A stretch of 64,000 nucleotides of DNA from Byssothecium circinans (GCA_010015675.1 ML976984.1:248016-312015); one strand, 5' to 3'; positions 11,215-22,840 are shown, numbered from the stretch's first letter. The notes: generated from the letters alone by a model not told the origin. Numbers and translations: made by a program.

Positions 11215-13295
11215 TCACCGACTTTCGCTCTTCTTTCGATTAGGATTGTAGAAGCGATCCCCAGTCAATCCACCTACAACATCCTCCGTTTTGATCCGAT
11301 CCAGACCCATAACGCCCTCTTCAATCGAGTCAAAAACTTCTTCCTGCGTATATCCCATCAGCGCCCAGAGCTTTCTAGCCTCGTCATCCAAGTTCTGTAG
11401 ATCCTCCGCCCTTGAGGAGGAGGAGGAGGATGACGATGACGGCGTGCTTCCTATCCACAGACATTTCCGCATCCGATCTAACATCTCGTGCGTAGTCGTC
11501 ATTTCATTGACGCCCTGGTTTGCGTATGCATATCTGCAGTTCTCTTTGAAAAAGGCGAAGTGTTCGGTCCCTTGGGTCGCCAAGGCGCCGATAGTGAGTG
11601 TCCAGACGAGGAGGTCTGTTGCTTTTCCCCAACTGAAGAGGCATTTCGCTAGCGAGGTCTTGAGTTTTTGCGCTGCTACTTGCACCATGATAGAATAGTT
11701 GCGCGGCTCCTGTGATGCAATGAGGAAGATGATGAGGGCGAGACAAATACTTTGATCCACGGGGTTGCGTTCAAGATCCGGGTCTTCTTCACCGAGCTTA
11801 TACCAATCGAAGAAGCGGTAGATGAGCAGGGACATGTTTTTCTGAAATTCGAAAGGATTAAGTGTTTCCCTTGGATTGTCGAGCCATTCGTTGAGGTCGC
11901 CAATAAACACAATAGTGTCACCAATTATTTCTAAAAGGACAGAATTGGGATTCAGGGATTGGAAGAGCTTAAGTGTGCGCGTTGATGATGGTCGACTTCG
12001 GTAGGATGGCAAGTCGTATGGTGGAGGATGGCCATTGCCGTCGAGAAGTGCAGCGTAAGGTCTTTCGAAAGTGGAAACCGCGTGAGCGACACTGTGCCTG
12101 CAGCGCTGTTAGTACATCTTCCGCATCTGATCAAAGTATGAAGGTCTGCCAACGGTTCGATGAGCCGTCACTCTCGAACATTAGTAGGCAAGAATGCAAT
12201 GAATCTTAGAAGAGATGTGAGCACTTGCATGAGCAGAAATGTCTGGAGACACTGGTTCCCACTCAAAGCTGCCAGACCGCCTCTTTGTTGTATCATCGTC
12301 TTGAGGCCAGTCAGATGCATCTTCAACTGCTCCTTGCTCCAATCGGATTCGGGCTGCGTCTCAGGACCTGCTGTCTTCATCTCTTCCAATGAGAGTAGCA
12401 TCAGCACGGCAGCAATGTTGTTGTCATCGACACGTGCTACTGGATCCTGGAGCTGTGCATTGATGGATGAAATGGCATTGGTCTTGTATTCGAATATATC
12501 TCGCGCTGAAGTCTGCGAAGTGAGAGCGATAGAGGTAAGCATTGCGTATATAAAAGGGGCTCCAGATGGGCTCTGGATCGCATCGGAAACCCATTTCGTG
12601 GTGTAACGTTGAGAAGATTGACGACGATCTATAGGTACGAGGGCGCCAGCAAATGCGTTGACAACTGAACAAGATCAATTCATCATTCGCGAATCAGGAG
12701 AAGCTCACCTACAATTGTTAATATATCCCCTGATCTTTTCGTCTGTCCGAACAGGCAAACAGTCGAAGGTTTCGGCAAACTTGATAGAGAAAGCATGCTG
12801 GGTTGCTAGCGCTGACTGCGTACCGTGTGGCAGACCGCAAAACTGACCAGTACATTGAGAGATGTTGCACACAATGCCTTGACTGGATACGTATGGCTGG
12901 CTGTACTTGCGATGGGGAAACAAGCTGGGGCTTCTGTTGTAAGTAGGAGAACCACGAGACTGGGTAGACAAGCCCGTGGGACTCAAGGAGACGTCGGACC
13001 GGGATCCAAGACCGGCAGGGGAAATATCGCCAGCGCCACTGTGCGTGATTGACGGAGATGGGTTTTGGACGGACGGCGAGTCAGCGTCTTGCTCCGTTTC
13101 CGTCTTGGGGCTTTTCTGTCGTGTACTCCAAGGCTTTTTGCTTCTTGCGGATTTCATCACAAAGCTGCGAACAGCTTTGTCGGGTTTGGCATTTACCCCT
13201 TGGCTAGTGGAATCGATGAACATGAACTGTGTTGGCTGCTTCGCCGATCTGCGACCTCTACCGCGGCCACTATCTTGGCTGCCGTTCGAGTCCAT
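11215..13295 (-). CDS. Fungal_trans_2 (DUF3468) regulator-like protein, 'tachykinin family' type
   Basis: Three exons (12713-13295, 12172-12664, 11215-12097; introns 48 and 74 nt) give 652 residues. The N-terminus lacks a Zn2Cys6 cluster. It carries the conserved QFMFIDSTSQG ... KPDKAVRSFVMKSARSKKPW block, found in a fungal group often annotated as 'tachykinin family protein'. The rest is helical and matches the fungal-specific transcription factor domain 2 type: QCTGQFCGLP, VVDAIQ-like segments, AMLTSIALTSQTSARDIFEY, LEEMKTAGPE, HLTGLKTMIQQRGGLAALSG. The LKTMIQQRGGL element is a hallmark of that domain. A Ser run (about ten residues) lies near the C-terminus. Without a DNA-binding cluster it may act as a co-regulator; that is inference. 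The next ATG-like extension upstream (to 13433) was not used. Confidence 0.8.
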
Positions 13296-13890
13296 CGTGT
13301 GGGTGCATGTCGTCCGGTAGGGACGCGCGCTGGTGTCGCTTGGCGCTCGTGATGCCGTTAGGCGTAAGGACAAACGAGAGCGGCGCGTACGTCGACGGCG
13401 TGTATTGACGCGGTGCGGTATGGAGAAGTCCAAACGGGAAACCCATAGTTTGACTCGAGGGCCTTTTCCAAGGTTGACTAAGAGAAGCGGGCCGGCCGTG
13501 CGCGGCGGCTAAGCCGTTTTGGTCGCCATCTTTATCTGTCAGTGGGTTAGTTGGGGCAGCCAACGTAACGGCATGTGTAGTCTGTAATATGTATTGCATG
13601 TACAAGGAGGACATGCAAATGTGTATACAAGGTTTCACGTATAAACACATAGGCAGTGCCTACTGATGGTTGGACAGGTAGGTATTTGAAACATATTGCC
13701 CTTCACTAGCGACAAGTTGGGGCTACGTAATGCACTCTCCTGCGCAAGCGTTCACACAATCAAGAGTAGTCTAAATTGCATGGCGAACACGAGATTGAAT
13801 TACGATGTTCTACAATACGTTGCTGTTATATTCTCCATGGCGGCGAAGTGTGCCGAAGTCGGAAAGCAGGATGCCTTACTACAGGTAGCT
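13296..13890. promoter_or_regulatory. Upstream region of the Fungal_trans_2 gene
   Basis: This 595-bp spacer lies between two minus-strand genes. Its right end should hold the 3' end of the acidic-protein gene. No gene-like frame or structured element was found. Confidence 0.4.
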
Positions 13891-14608
13891 TCACTCCTCA
13901 TCTTCGTCCTCATCTTCGGAAACGACAGGGACCGGCTCGTCGGCTTTGGTGGTCTTGACCTTGCGATCCTTTTCAGCGCCAGGCGCTTTCTTCGCGGAGC
14001 CATTCGCATCTTCGTCTTCATCATCTTCAACATCTTCAACCTCAACTTCAACCTCTGGTTCGTCCTCGTCATCTTCGGGCTCTTCTTCCTCTTCCTCCTC
14101 CTCTTCATCTTCATCTTTCTTCTTGGAGACACGGGGTTTCTTCTTGGGCGCTGTTCATCATAATCAGCTGGGAAGCTCGAGAGCCCGCGCTATACGTACG
14201 AGAAGCCCCCGCGTCGGAGTCCTCTTCATCATCAAAATTGGAGCCCTCGGATTCATCATACCTATGAGCTCAAGCGTCAGTTGCGCCTAGATCCGCTTGA
14301 AACCAGAATCGCAAAGCACAATTGACATAGGCGCTGTTGGACTAGGTTGACAAGGACCAAATTTCAAAAGACGGCTGCGCAGCGGCGACAAAGCTGGGTA
14401 GACGAATTCCAAAGCATCAATACGAAAATACAACAGTTCGCGACCACAATGAAGATGTTTGCACAAGTTCGCGACGGGTTGGTGCAGTGGCATGACGTCA
14501 AGAAGGCATCACTTACTCCTCTTCATCCAGGCCGTCGCTCTCGTCGGATGGAAGGGCCTGAAGCTCTTCTGGTTCGCCGGCTTCTTGCTTCCTCTTGCGT
14601 GTCGACAT
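13891..14608 (-). CDS. Small acidic nuclear-looking protein, unknown function
   Basis: Exons 14517-14608, 14200-14261 and 13891-14150 give 137 residues, starting MSTRKRKQEAGEPEELQALP. After the basic N-terminus come acidic stretches (DESDGLDEEEYDESEGSNFD) and a basic PPKKKPRVSKKKD that looks like a nuclear localisation signal. A long Glu/Asp run and a KDRKVKTTKADEP-containing tail end in an acidic DEDEDEE. The layout resembles small histone-chaperone-like or nucleolar proteins, but I see no specific family motif. The first intron is 255 nt, long for this window, and could hide a further small exon. The gene is divergent from BRF1, with a 510-bp shared upstream region. Confidence 0.65.
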
Positions 14609-15118
14609 TGTGAATGGATCGATGGATGTGTGATGCAGTGAAGGAGAGAGAGTGAGGGCAGGTTGCAAGTGAGCTCAGGCGGGGACGGGCTGAACGCCTT
14701 CTCCTGGGCTCCCAGCCACCAGAGTAAGGGACGACGGCCTCATGCAGCCAATGAGAGACACAGCAATTGGGCCGCGGCTGTCACCCGCATTAGACGTGCA
14801 GGACCTGCAGGAACGTGAAGCGTGCGGGTGGAGGTGCAGGTGGAGTGGGAGCCCTTGGCCCTTGGTACCATCTAGCAAGCCAGCGTTATTATTGATAAAC
14901 ACCCAAACCTGATCGGTGATTCTGTGCTTTCAATGTTTACTGTGCTGCATGATCTCATCGACTCCACGTGACGGCGCTATCCAAAAGCGGCTAGCTCATA
15001 TCCTTGGCGTGCCCCGCACATCTTGCTCTCGTTCTAGCCTAGCTCAACGCGTTACTCATCGAATTTCGCGACCATTCAACATTTACTTCCCCACTGCACC
15101 TCTTCTACACATCCCACC
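14609..15118. promoter_or_regulatory. Divergent promoter region, acidic protein gene / BRF1
   Basis: This 510-bp region lies between divergent starts at 14608 and 15119. It includes CCAATG in reverse orientation near 14747 and a CCACGTGAC motif near 14965. No coding stretch was found. Confidence 0.45.
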
Positions 15119-17329
15119 ATGCTCGCAGCGCCTCGTCGCCAGCTGAATCCCCCGCGTCCGCCGCGCCAGCGCCTCTCGTCCATCAACAATCCCAATGCTG
15201 GTGGCCCCCCGCGTGCCAATCGACCGTCCCCGCCTGCTGCAAATCCCACTCCCACACCTGCACCACCAACAGAGGAGCAATGCTGCTCGGAGCCAGAGCC
15301 TGTGGATGACGATGACGGCAGGAAGGTCTGTGCCAACTGCGCACATGTAATTAAAACCGCTGGCTTTTCCACGGATCTCGTCTTCGCCGAGAATGCTGCT
15401 GGTGGTGCTACCGTCGTCGGTGGCTTCATCGGCGAAAGCCAACGCTATGCCAACTCTATGGGAGGGCCGATGAGGGGCCTCAATGGCCGTGATAGCAGAC
15501 AAACCACCATTGAGAACGGCACCAAAGCAATCGAGGAGCTCTGTGGCGAACTGCATCTCTCCGAGAGAATCAAAACACAGGCCAACACCTGGTACAGGCT
15601 CGCGCTGAACCACAACTTCGTGCAGGGTCGCCGCATTAAACATGTCGCCGCTGTTGCCATCTATCTCACAGCTCGGAAGCAGCCCGCAAACACTCTTCTG
15701 CTCATCGACCTCTCGGAGAGAGTCCTCACCAACGTCTGGGATCTCGGCAGGACGTACAAGCAGTTTTGCAAAACCATCATGGAGACGGATCCCGGACGTC
15801 TTGCCGGAAGTCAGGCTGTTCAAGAGATCGAGCCCCTCATGCTCAAGTTCTGCCGCAAGCTCGAGTTTGGCGAATTCTCTGAGCCTGTTGCAGCCGATGC
15901 GTGCCGTTTGTTGACCAGCATGGACAGGGATTGGATGGTACAGGGCCGCAACCCAGCGGGACTGTGCGGAGCATGTATTCTCATGTCTGCGCGCATGAAC
16001 AACTTCCGTCGCACTGTTCGAGAAGTCGTCTATGTCGTCAAGGTGGCCGACACCACCATCAATCACCGTCTATACGAATACAAGCGAACGAGGTCCTCGC
16101 TCTTGACCGTAGATCAATTCCGAGAGTTCCATAATACGGTGAAGCCAATGGACCAGCCTCCTGCCGTTTGGAGGCGCGAAGAAAGGGAACAGCGCGCAGC
16201 GAAGCGGAAAGCAGGCTCTGCTGCCGTGAGTGACGAAGACGGTTCCGTTTTCGATGGAGACGCTGGAAGCTCACCCATACCTGGACCCAGCAATGCTAAG
16301 AAGCCTGAAACACGGGCGAGCAAGAAGCGGAAACTTGACCGGGGAAAAGCCAAAGCAGTATCTCAAGACAATGATGCACGCTCCGCTCTCGACGTTGACG
16401 CATTAGAAGATGGCCAAGCCGATTCAAACCTGGACGCTCTGGCAAGCTCAAACGTTGACAATGTCGGAGACAATAACGTAGTCATTCCCACTAAGAAGCG
16501 GCGAGGCCGCCCCAAGAAAGCTCCACCCAGGATCATTCCTAGAGAGGAACTTGAGATCGAACGTGAACTCGAGCAGGAGATCGGGGACAATATGAGAGTT
16601 TTGGAAGACTGGCAATCAAAGTTCAAAGAATTCGAAAGGAACGATAGACATCCCGTCCTCGTACAGTCGCGCCAACGCGCCGCAGAACTCGCACTGTTGC
16701 ACATGCCCACCGAATATGTCAACGATGAGGAAGAGCTCGGTGCCGACGAATTTGACGATGACCCTGACGTCGTGAATGTTATCCTGAGCGACGCGGAAAG
16801 CAAGCATAAAGAGCTTGTGTGGATGGCTGCCAACGAAGACTGGCTCCGGGCGCAGCAGGAGAAGATCCTCGCCAAAGCTCTCGAAGAAGCCCAAGGCAAA
16901 CCGGCCAAGCCCAAGCTGCGCCGCCAACGCAACCGCATGGGTGACGGTAGCGTGCTCGGCGGGGAGGCGGCTGCTACACCAGCCGAATCGGCTTACAAGA
17001 TGGCTCAAAAGCGCGGCGGGAAGGCTTTCAGTTCTCACCTCAACTATGAAGTCATCCAGGGCTTGTTTGGCGGACCGAGCCCATCTACGCAAGCTTCCAC
17101 GCCTGAGGCTAGTGCGACAGCTGGGGCGAGTCCACCTGCGCAGGGGCCGGTGCAACAGGCTACACCCACGCCAGGCAAGGCGGTAGAGACTGTGGAGGTG
17201 GAGGACGACGACGAGGACGATTACGAAGAGGAGGAGATTGAGGAAGCATATGACGAGGAGGATCTGGAGAACACGTACGCTTACGATGAGGATGAGGGCT
17301 TCGGAAACGCGACCTACGACGACTACTAA
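15119..17329 (+). CDS. BRF1: Transcription factor TFIIIB subunit Brf1
   Basis: A single exon of 736 residues. Brf1 bridges TBP and TFIIIC and recruits RNA polymerase III at tRNA and 5S genes. A Pro/Arg-rich N-terminal extension of about 53 residues precedes a zinc-ribbon-like segment (CCSEP ... CANCAHVI, residues ~55-75). Two TFIIB-type cyclin repeats follow at about 110-290: IEELCGELHLSERIKTQANT, then PLMLKFCRKLEFGE ... AGLCGACILMSARMNNFRRT. The Brf1-specific TBP-binding block is at about 535-600 (DDDPDVVNVILSDAESKHKE ... EDWLRAQQEKI). A KKRRGRPKKAPPR AT-hook/NLS-like motif lies near residue 460. The C-terminus is highly acidic. Oddities: the zinc ribbon starts late, and its first cysteine pair is adjacent (CC) rather than spaced. 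Confidence 0.92.
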   Translation: MLAAPRRQLNPPRPPRQRLSSINNPNAGGPPRANRPSPPAANPTPTPAPPTEEQCCSEPEPVDDDDGRKVCANCAHVIKTAGFSTDLVFAENAAGGATVVGGFIGESQRYANSMGGPMRGLNGRDSRQTTIENGTKAIEELCGELHLSERIKTQANTWYRLALNHNFVQGRRIKHVAAVAIYLTARKQPANTLLLIDLSERVLTNVWDLGRTYKQFCKTIMETDPGRLAGSQAVQEIEPLMLKFCRKLEFGEFSEPVAADACRLLTSMDRDWMVQGRNPAGLCGACILMSARMNNFRRTVREVVYVVKVADTTINHRLYEYKRTRSSLLTVDQFREFHNTVKPMDQPPAVWRREEREQRAAKRKAGSAAVSDEDGSVFDGDAGSSPIPGPSNAKKPETRASKKRKLDRGKAKAVSQDNDARSALDVDALEDGQADSNLDALASSNVDNVGDNNVVIPTKKRRGRPKKAPPRIIPREELEIERELEQEIGDNMRVLEDWQSKFKEFERNDRHPVLVQSRQRAAELALLHMPTEYVNDEEELGADEFDDDPDVVNVILSDAESKHKELVWMAANEDWLRAQQEKILAKALEEAQGKPAKPKLRRQRNRMGDGSVLGGEAAATPAESAYKMAQKRGGKAFSSHLNYEVIQGLFGGPSPSTQASTPEASATAGASPPAQGPVQQATPTPGKAVETVEVEDDDEDDYEEEEIEEAYDEEDLENTYAYDEDEGFGNATYDDY

Positions 17330-18179
17330 AGGCGGACGTGCTTTCTCCACACATATCCGACACTTCCTTGGCCACGACTGCTTCCAATCGTTGGACAACA
17401 TCATCATCGACCATTTACATCACACTGTTTCGGCTCTTACTTGCACAGTCCCAACATGTTCAATGTTCTCTCCAAAGAGAACCTCTTATGACCCTGGATC
17501 TGCGATCTGCTTCTCATTTTCACTACACAGAGCACTGCGATAGCCTGGCCATGCATCTTGAAATCTGAAGAAAGGACGGAATCGGTATCCCCTTGACATA
17601 GACTTGATGAGTGCGTCTGCATCTCATGGTTGGGCGCTTACTTTGCCTATTCACTGCGGCGTTTCACGGGTAGCATCAACCAGCATGCATTTGCATCATA
17701 TACCCCCAGCATACGGAATGGCGTCTTGTTTTGCTTTATTCATTTCCTCAGTTGACGTTTGGCCATTTCCTTCGCTCAACGAGCGGCGAGCTAGGATATA
17801 TATCATCGCAATCGGAGCTATACTTTGACGATGACGAGTTAGGATACATAGCAAATGGAGCCATACTTTGACGGCGAAAAAAAGACTCTTAGTTCGTACG
17901 TGAGTGAGAAGATTTGCTCATGTCCAAGTGAAATTGATCATCGTGATGCCAGACCGTACCCGGTCGTTCGCTTAGAGGGACTATACACACCCAATGTCCA
18001 TCTCACTCTAGTAGATCCGCTGCCATGGCATCCATCATCTCGCTAGCTATGTCCGATAAGCTGCTCGTACTCCCATTATCTCCTGACTCGCCCTTCGTTC
18101 CATCCCCTCCTTTTCCCGCTTTACCTACACCAATACCAGTAGCATTATCCTCACCCTCCGCCTCCACACCTCTAGCCTG
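17330..18179. other. Convergent 3' intergenic region
   Basis: This 850-bp region lies between BRF1 and the tail-to-tail PHD-finger gene. It holds the two 3' ends; no gene-like frame is seen. A near-repeat of a short phrase around CATACTTTGACG (about 17821 and 17862) is the only pattern noticed. Confidence 0.45.
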
Positions 18180-19894
18180 CTAAGCCTTCCCATTTCCCAT
18201 ACCCCCCATCGCCGCATCCGCACCAACCCCACTCCCATCACCCTTCCACCCATGACTAAACACCTCAAAGTTATCATCAACCAGCCACTGCAGATCCTCG
18301 CTCTCGGGCCTCAGCGTCCTCGCGAGCCCGTTACCGGGTTTGGGGTAGTGCGCAGGCGGGTCTGTGTCGTAGCCGTCGTCGTATTCGTCTGGTTGGTCCG
18401 AGGGCAGGGTGTTTATATTTGTGCTGTTGTTGATGTTTGTGGAGGAGGGGTGGATAGTTGTAGCTGGTGGGGGGAGAGGTTTGGAGTTGATGAAGGGATG
18501 GGGATGAGGATGTTGGTGGGAGGAGTGGTTGATTTCACCCAGGATCTGGGCTTCCGCGGGGTCCATTTCCGAGGAATTCGAGGTTGTGAGGTGGGTTGTT
18601 GAGTGCGGCGTTGTGCCTGTTGAGGCTGGGTGGCCGTTCTGTGGGGATGGCGGGAGGTGTTTGGGGATGGGGGTTGGTTTGCTTAGGGATGGGGCTTGTG
18701 GGGCTGTTGTTGATGTTGCGGTGGTGGGTTGGTCGGGGATTAGGTTGCGGACGTTTGGAGGGAAGATGGGGAGTTCGGGATGGCGGATTGTGGCGTGGAG
18801 GAGGAGAGATACTAGACGTGCTTGGGGGAGGGTGCTGAGGTAGGCACGTTTCTGTCATGTATGTGTTAGTAAGAGTAGATTGTATCATGGTTCAGAGAGG
18901 AGGACGTACGTCGTCTATTGATAGTCCCTCTGGTGCTGCGACGAGACCGTCTGTTCCCTCAACGATGTTCTGCTTCGACCTGTCACAGGGTCCGCACAGC
19001 CACTCCTTCTCTAGCACATTGACCACATCGTTGTCAATCGGCGGGTCGTGGCAATACTGATGATAGGCAGTAGTACACATGTCGCAAAAGACAATGCGAT
19101 TGTTCGCAGGGTCGGTCCCACGGTGGCAGACCTTGCATTGCGCCGCGAGAATCGTTTTGGTTGATCTCCGACGCTTCACACCCTGCGTGGGCTCTGGCAG
19201 CGTCGGTACGAAAGCGACTGGCTTGTTGACATTGCGCCCTGATTTAGTCCGTGTGGGAAGTGGTGTGTACGACGAAGAAATATCCGAGTCGTCCTGCAGC
19301 GTGTCAGAATGTTTGCTGTGCCAAAGATAGGTCAAACCATGCGTCTCAACTCACATCGCTCTCCACGCTCTCCGCCCGTTTTCTCTTTCCGCCCCTCCCG
19401 CCACCTCTCCCCCGTCCCCGTCCTCTACCTGAGCCTCTGCCAGACGCCGGCGTGCTACCCGTGGACCCTCCACCAGCCTCTCGCCCCGCCGTCGCATTCC
19501 GTCCCCCTCTTCCCCGTCGCCCAGTATTTGCAACCGGCGGCGGAGTGGGCAGTTTATCACTCGTCATGTAATTTTGCATGACCTCTGCCCTCTTCGCCTC
19601 AAAGGCCGGCGTCCCTGTTGCATTGCTATTGCTGGCCTGCAACCGCTTAAGAATTTCAGCCGTAGAAGCAGAAAACTGCGGGAAATTCGATGCGCCACTG
19701 CTTGAAGCGGGGAAAGTCGTCGTATGCGCCGCCCATGGTGCAGCTTGCGTGGGTGCGGGCATCTTTGGTTGCAGCTGTGGTTGCGGAGTCGATGTGGATA
19801 GCGTGGTGGGATTGAGATGTGAAGCGCCACTCACGGGATTTGGAGGGCCATTGGTGCTTGTTTGCGGTCCTGACGGAAGTTTCGAGGGATCCAT
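18180..19894 (-). CDS. PHD-finger protein
   Basis: Exons 19355-19894, 18910-19293 and 18180-18851 (introns 61 and 58 nt) give 531 residues. ATG 19894 (MDPSKLPSGPQT) was chosen. The N-terminus is Pro/Ser/Thr-rich, with ASTAEILKRLQASN and a Gly/Arg-rich RGRGRGRGGGRGGKRKRAES (RGG/AT-hook-like) before the first intron. A Cys4-His-Cys3 PHD finger follows: CKVCHRG ... NRIVFCDMCTTAYHQYCHDP ... KEWLCGPCD. The C-terminal part is low complexity with a short conserved-looking end (ARTLRPESEDLQWLVDDNFE VFSHGWKG). PHD fingers usually read histone H3 tails, so a chromatin role is likely by family; the partner complex is unknown. It lies about 250 bp upstream of the CoA-transferase stop, in tandem on the minus strand. 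Confidence 0.85.
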
Positions 19895-20143
19895 TGGGGC
19901 GCGCACGGGGTGCGAACGCGCTGGGTATGGTTAGCAATGATTGTCTTGTTTGCGCTTGGGGGAGATGGAGAGGTGGAGAAACTATTCGTGATGCTGTGCC
20001 GACCGACCAATGCTGAAGCATGGCCTGTGCGCTACAGCCAATTATAGCAAATACGTCTGGCAGTCACGATATGTATATTACACCTGGGCAGCATTTGAGA
20101 GCACTCTAGGTTGTCGACGATGACTTCTATATAATATTTTCAT

Positions 20144-21878
20144 CTACGCTACAACACCGTCGCCCCTCAATTGTTCTATATCCTTGTCACTCATCCCCAG
20201 TGTATCCCGAAGAATATCATTCGTATGCTGTCCAAGCGTAGGTGGAGGCATCCTGATGCTAGGCTTCGACTCCGAGTATTTGACTGGAGTGTTGACAAGC
20301 TTCATAGGCCCGCATGCAGGGTGCTCAATCTCTTGGACCATCCCGCGGGCGTGAGTATGCTCGTGATTCAGTGTTGCCTGGACATCATTGATAGCAGCGT
20401 AGGCTAGCATTGTCAGTTATGTTCGAAGATAGTAACTAGGACGAGTTCCTTACGCATTCCACAACCCTCTAAAATCTCCAGCCACTCTTTCGTGGTCTTC
20501 TTCCGAGTCTCGGTCTCAATGAGCTCTTCCAAGGTATCCCGATGTTGGACGCGCAATGCATTGGTCTTGAATCTCTCATCTGTCACCCACTCTGGCTTTC
20601 CGATCCTCGCACAAAGCACACCATACAGTCGATCATTGCCGCCTCCGAGGAGAATGTCGCCGTCCGAAGTCTTGAAGGCCTTGTAGGGCACTATTGACGC
20701 TGGCTGATGTGAGTTCGAGTGGACTTTGTTTTGATACTGTAGATACTTACGGTGCGATGTGCCCCATCTTCCCGAGTCTTTCTGGCCGCTTATAAGAGCC
20801 GAGCTAGCGATATTCGCGAGTGTAGCAGTTTGGCAATCGCTGAGCGCGACATCGATGTGCTGACCTCTGCCAGACTTTATGCGTCGGAGTAGTGCAGCCA
20901 TAATGGAGTTGGAAGTGTACAAGCCGGTTGTAAGATCGGTCACGGCCACCCCGACCTTGACAGGAGGTCCATCTCGAGCTCCGGTGATGTGCATTAAGCC
21001 GAATTCCCTGTCGACGTCAAAAAGGATCTTGTCATCGGTTCCCGCTAGAGACATACGCTTCAACCATCACATCGTAGCCTGCGCGATTCGAGTATGGTCC
21101 CGTCTGCCCGTATCCTGTAATGCTTGCGTAAATCAAGCCCGGATTTATCTTCGATAGCGTGGCGTAGTCCATCCTGTACTTTGCCAAAGACCCTGGGAGG
21201 TAGTTCTCGACTAGTACATCGCATTCTTTGGCTAGTCGGTGCAGAATGTCAACGCCGGCGGGATGAGCGAAGGATAGGCCTATAGATCGTTTGTTTCTGT
21301 TCACCTAAAATTCATCAGCCTAGTCTTTGCAAAAGGGGGTAGCTCGAGCACCTACGCCAAGATAGTACGCGCTCTCTCCGGGCCCATCATGGCCCTCTTG
21401 AGTGTATTTGGCGTACGGTGGACCCCAAGCTCGAGTGTCGTCTGTTGCGCGTTCAGTGACCTGGTACACAGTCACAGAAAGATGGAAGCATCCGTACCTC
21501 CTCTTGTCGGATGCTCAATCTTGATAACATCCGCCCTATTCTCATATCAGTCTCTCGTTCTCCATCATGCGAACCTCGAGATGCTGGTCCGTACAGGGTC
21601 TTCCGACGCCTACCCAAGATCACCTAGTATTTGTGTGCAATATGGCTAGATACATATTAGAATGAGTTCAACACACATTCGATTGCTTCTCAACATACAC
21701 CGGCCAATACTCTCGTCATGTCTAGCACCTTGATGCCCGCCAATGGCAAAGAGGATGCATCACCGGTAGCCGCAGTCGCGAGCTGTCTCCTCGCGCCTCG
21801 AACATGCCAATTAGCTCCAGGATTTCGTAATGAAGCTCCAGCTATACGTTTCGAAGCTCTAAACACGGAGTTTGCCAT
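20144..21878 (-). CDS. CaiB/BaiF family III CoA-transferase, SUGCT-like, mitochondrial
   Basis: About eight short exons (first 21699-21878, then 21614-21645, 21498-21535 and so on; micro-exons of 32 and 38 nt) join cleanly. The N-terminus (MANSVFRASKRIAGASLR ... ARRQLA) looks like a mitochondrial presequence. Family III landmarks follow in order: LPLAGIKVLDMTRVLAG, YCTQILGDLGADVIKIEHPT, RGDDTRAWGPPYA, VNRNKRSIGLSF, DVLVENYLPGSLAKY, SITGYGQTGPYSNRAGYDVM. GVAVTDLTTGLY follows, whose Asp aligns with the catalytic Asp of formyl-CoA transferase; GRGQHIDVALSD and PSIVPYKAFKTSDGD come last. The closest match in memory is human SUGCT (succinate-hydroxymethylglutarate/glutarate CoA-transferase). Exact donor and acceptor are not readable from sequence. 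It is divergent from riboflavin synthase with only 148 bp between starts. Confidence 0.85.
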
Positions 21879-22026
21879 TCTGAACGCGAGTGTAGGAGAT
21901 GACTCCAAAACACTCCCGGCTCCGAGAAGTCTCCCCGCGATCGATGGCCCAAGCTTACACGCTTCGTAAACCGAGGTATTCGTGCCCCGCCGATGACTTC
22001 TGCATCCCTTGGTCTATCCCTTCACA
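21879..22026. promoter_or_regulatory. Compact bidirectional promoter, CoA-transferase / RIB5
   Basis: Only 148 bp separate the two divergent ATGs at 21878 and 22027. All core promoter and 5' leader elements of both genes must lie here or inside the genes. No clear TATA box is visible. Confidence 0.6.
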
Positions 22027-22840
22027 ATGTTCACTGGCCTTGTCGAGATCATAGGCAGTAAGCCTGCCTCATCCATCTCTGATTGTTACGGGTCAGGCTG
22101 ACAATGGCCAGCTGTGTCCTCGCTCGAGGATCTTGACCAGTCGTCGAGCGGAGGCGGCGGCACGTCCCTTACCATTTCCAATGCTGAAGCTATTCTTGGA
22201 GACGCGAATTTGGGGGACAGTATAAGTGTCAATGGTACATGCGCATGAATAGACGCGAGATTTTGGAGCTGACTTTCTACTAGGGACATGTTTGACCATC
22301 ACCGAATTCAACAAGTCCTCCTTCAAAGTCGGCGTCGCCCCCGAAACGCTCCGCCGAACGAACCTAGGATCCCTTAAACAAGGCTCCAATGTCAATCTAG
22401 AGCGCGCGGTTTCCGCCTCGACGCGGATGGGCGGGCACTTCGTCCAAGGACACGTCGATACAATTGCTTCCGTAGTATCCGTCACGCCTGATGGCAACGC
22501 GCTTACATTTCGTTTCAAGCCGCGAGACCCCGCAGTCCTTCGCTATATTGTAGAAAAAGGATATGTGACGATAGATGGGGCGAGCTTGACAGTTACGAAG
22601 GTGGAAGACGGACCACAGGGATGGTGGGAAGTCATGCTGATCGCCTACACGCAGGAGAAGGTGGTTACGGCAGCGAAGAAGTCGGGCGAGGATGTCAACG
22701 TGGAGGTTGATCAGGTGGGAAAGTATGTGGAAAAGAGCGTAGCGGGCTATTTTGAAGGGGCTACACATGGAGAGTTCGCCATACTGGAGAAGATGGTCTC
22801 GAAGTTGGTGGATGAGAAGCTGAAGTCGTTAGGCAGATGA
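22027..22840 (+). CDS. RIB5: Riboflavin synthase alpha chain
   Basis: Exons 22027-22057, 22112-22234 and 22284-22840 give 236 residues. The enzyme dismutates two 6,7-dimethyl-8-ribityllumazine molecules to riboflavin and a pyrimidinedione, the last step of riboflavin synthesis. The diagnostic start MFTGLVEIIGTV is present. The two lumazine-binding barrels are visible as repeats: LGDSISVNGTCLTITEFN with RTNLGSLKQGSNVNLERAVS and GGHFVQGHVD; then YVTIDGASLTVTKVEDGPQG with DVNVEVDQVGKYVEKSV. A basic C-terminal helix (ILEKMVSKLVDEKLKS) completes a normal-length protein. The first exon encodes just ten codons, which ORF finders would miss. Confidence 0.95.

Noticed and set aside
13696..14163. A 155-codon plus-strand frame rich in Phe, Leu and Ile that looks like a membrane protein.
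   Set aside because: It is the antisense of the Glu/Asp codon runs of the small acidic protein gene, which has consistent splicing.
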